Source: Pegoplata infirma (lineage: Eukaryota; Arthropoda; Insecta; Diptera; Anthomyiidae). Taken from it: a stretch of DNA of 64,000 bases. Position 1 is the stretch's first letter. Every line of letters begins with the position of its first letter. The stretch covers positions 1,488,001 through 1,552,000 of the forward strand of contig OY992536.1 in NCBI GenBank assembly GCA_963921195.1. The letters run 5' to 3'. The notes beneath the pieces were generated by a model that had not been told where the DNA came from, searched no databases, and saw only the letters and a list, made by a program, of their open reading frames with translations. Position numbers and translations under genes: made by a program. Below, in pieces: positions 63,301 to 64,000 of this stretch.

Positions 63301-63468
63301 TATATAAGGTAATCCCTCTAGATCATAAAATATACCCGTAGATAATTATTAAAATAATTGTATCCGCCATATTTGGGATATAATTAGTCATGAACTTTTT
63401 TTCTTTTTTTACTAGGGTATTTTTAAAATTTTGATGGCATATTTTTGGATTTTTTATGCATATATGCG

Positions 63469-64000
63469 TAAAAATAATCATATATAACAATACATACCTT
63501 GATGCAAACATAATAAATCATATTTGATTAAACATCGCGTGAGATATTTTCTAAATTTTTTAAATGCAGTCATATGTATTTATATATAATTTAATCATGA
63601 TTCGGATTATAAGGTGTACGGTTGATATAATTATATAAAATTATATGAGGGTCAATACAAAATTTGATTTTCTGTATAATTCAACATAAAATTATATGTA
63701 GCTTGTTCTGTTCCATATAAAACTATATATGTTTCCAATTAACCAAAAATGTTCTAAGTTTTTTAGGCAAAGTATAAGAAACTTTTTAAAATGTTCCTAA
63801 ACATTTCCTTGTTAGGGTTATGTATATAACCTATCTGGTTCGAAGCGTACCCAAACATTTTTTTGTTTTAGAAAATTATATGTTTGGTGAATGTATCGTT
63901 GACCTGTGGTGTATCGCAACCCAAACCAAAAAACACCAGGATTTTATATGTTTTTATGCAATTAGATCTAATCAGATCCACCAATATATGGCAATGTCTG
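63469..64000 (+). mobile_element. partial CCCGAG alpha element running off the window
   Basis: From GTAAAAATAATCATATATAA onward it follows alpha copies at 47366 and 27315 (reversed), including CTAACAAGG-related and GACCTGTGGTGTA blocks. The first CCCGA bases are missing or changed. Confidence 0.7.

Larger units (their letters stand above)
61586..63417 (+). mobile_element. CCCGAG epsilon element split by the DD37E element
   Basis: CCCGAGTAAAAAAGAG start and TTTTTTACTAGGG end, TA on both sides (61584-61585, 63418-63419). Removing 62004-63300 and one TA restores the arrangement seen at 58536-58811. Confidence 0.8.

Overview
The window looks like nuclear DNA of a higher (brachyceran, probably calyptrate) fly. 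It is very AT-rich, has short introns with GT/AG borders, and carries two recognisable single-copy genes in convergent orientation: Exo84 (exocyst subunit, + strand, six exons, complete) and groucho (TLE-type corepressor, - strand, 3' eleven constitutive exons plus one probable 33-nt microexon). The groucho 5' exons, encoding about the first 44 residues, were not found and should lie beyond position 64000.

Layout: 1-2800 Exo84. 2800-10050 intergenic space, almost all DNA transposons. About 10050-12059 repeat-poor AT-rich DNA that is probably the groucho 3' UTR. 12060-14933 the eight 3' groucho exons. 14934-26778 an 11.8-kb groucho intron full of nested transposons, holding the probable microexon at 19031-19063. 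26779-27174 three more exons. 27175-64000 at least 36.8 kb of a further groucho intron, almost entirely mobile DNA.

Mobile DNA: (a) two near-identical, apparently intact Tc1/mariner-type elements with a DD37E transposase, 32-bp inverted ends and TA target duplications; (b) a large unassigned set of non-autonomous elements with CCCGAGTAAAAA-type ends and exact 2-bp target duplications of varied sequence; (c) related-looking elements ending CCCAGT, CCCAGC, CCCTGC, CATGGGA and CACTCA, also with 2-bp duplications; (d) many elements with exact or near-exact 8-bp duplications (hAT-like); (e) PIF/Harbinger-like foldback elements with TTA duplications; (f) non-LTR fragments, tRNA-like relics, mini-me/INE-like pieces and a 20/21-bp minisatellite.

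The most unusual signal is shared by many of these unrelated ends: each family is packed from end to end with its own short palindromic motif (ATATAATTATAT, ATCGCCGGCGAT, AACCGGTT, CACGTGAGTG, CCCGGGAATTCCC, ATTCGATTAATCG, GGCATT/AATGCC). The CCCGAG elements also insert into one another, including a stack where successive copies entered 4-5 bp inside the previous copy's terminus. Family and superfamily names below are inferences from ends and duplications; no database search was possible.
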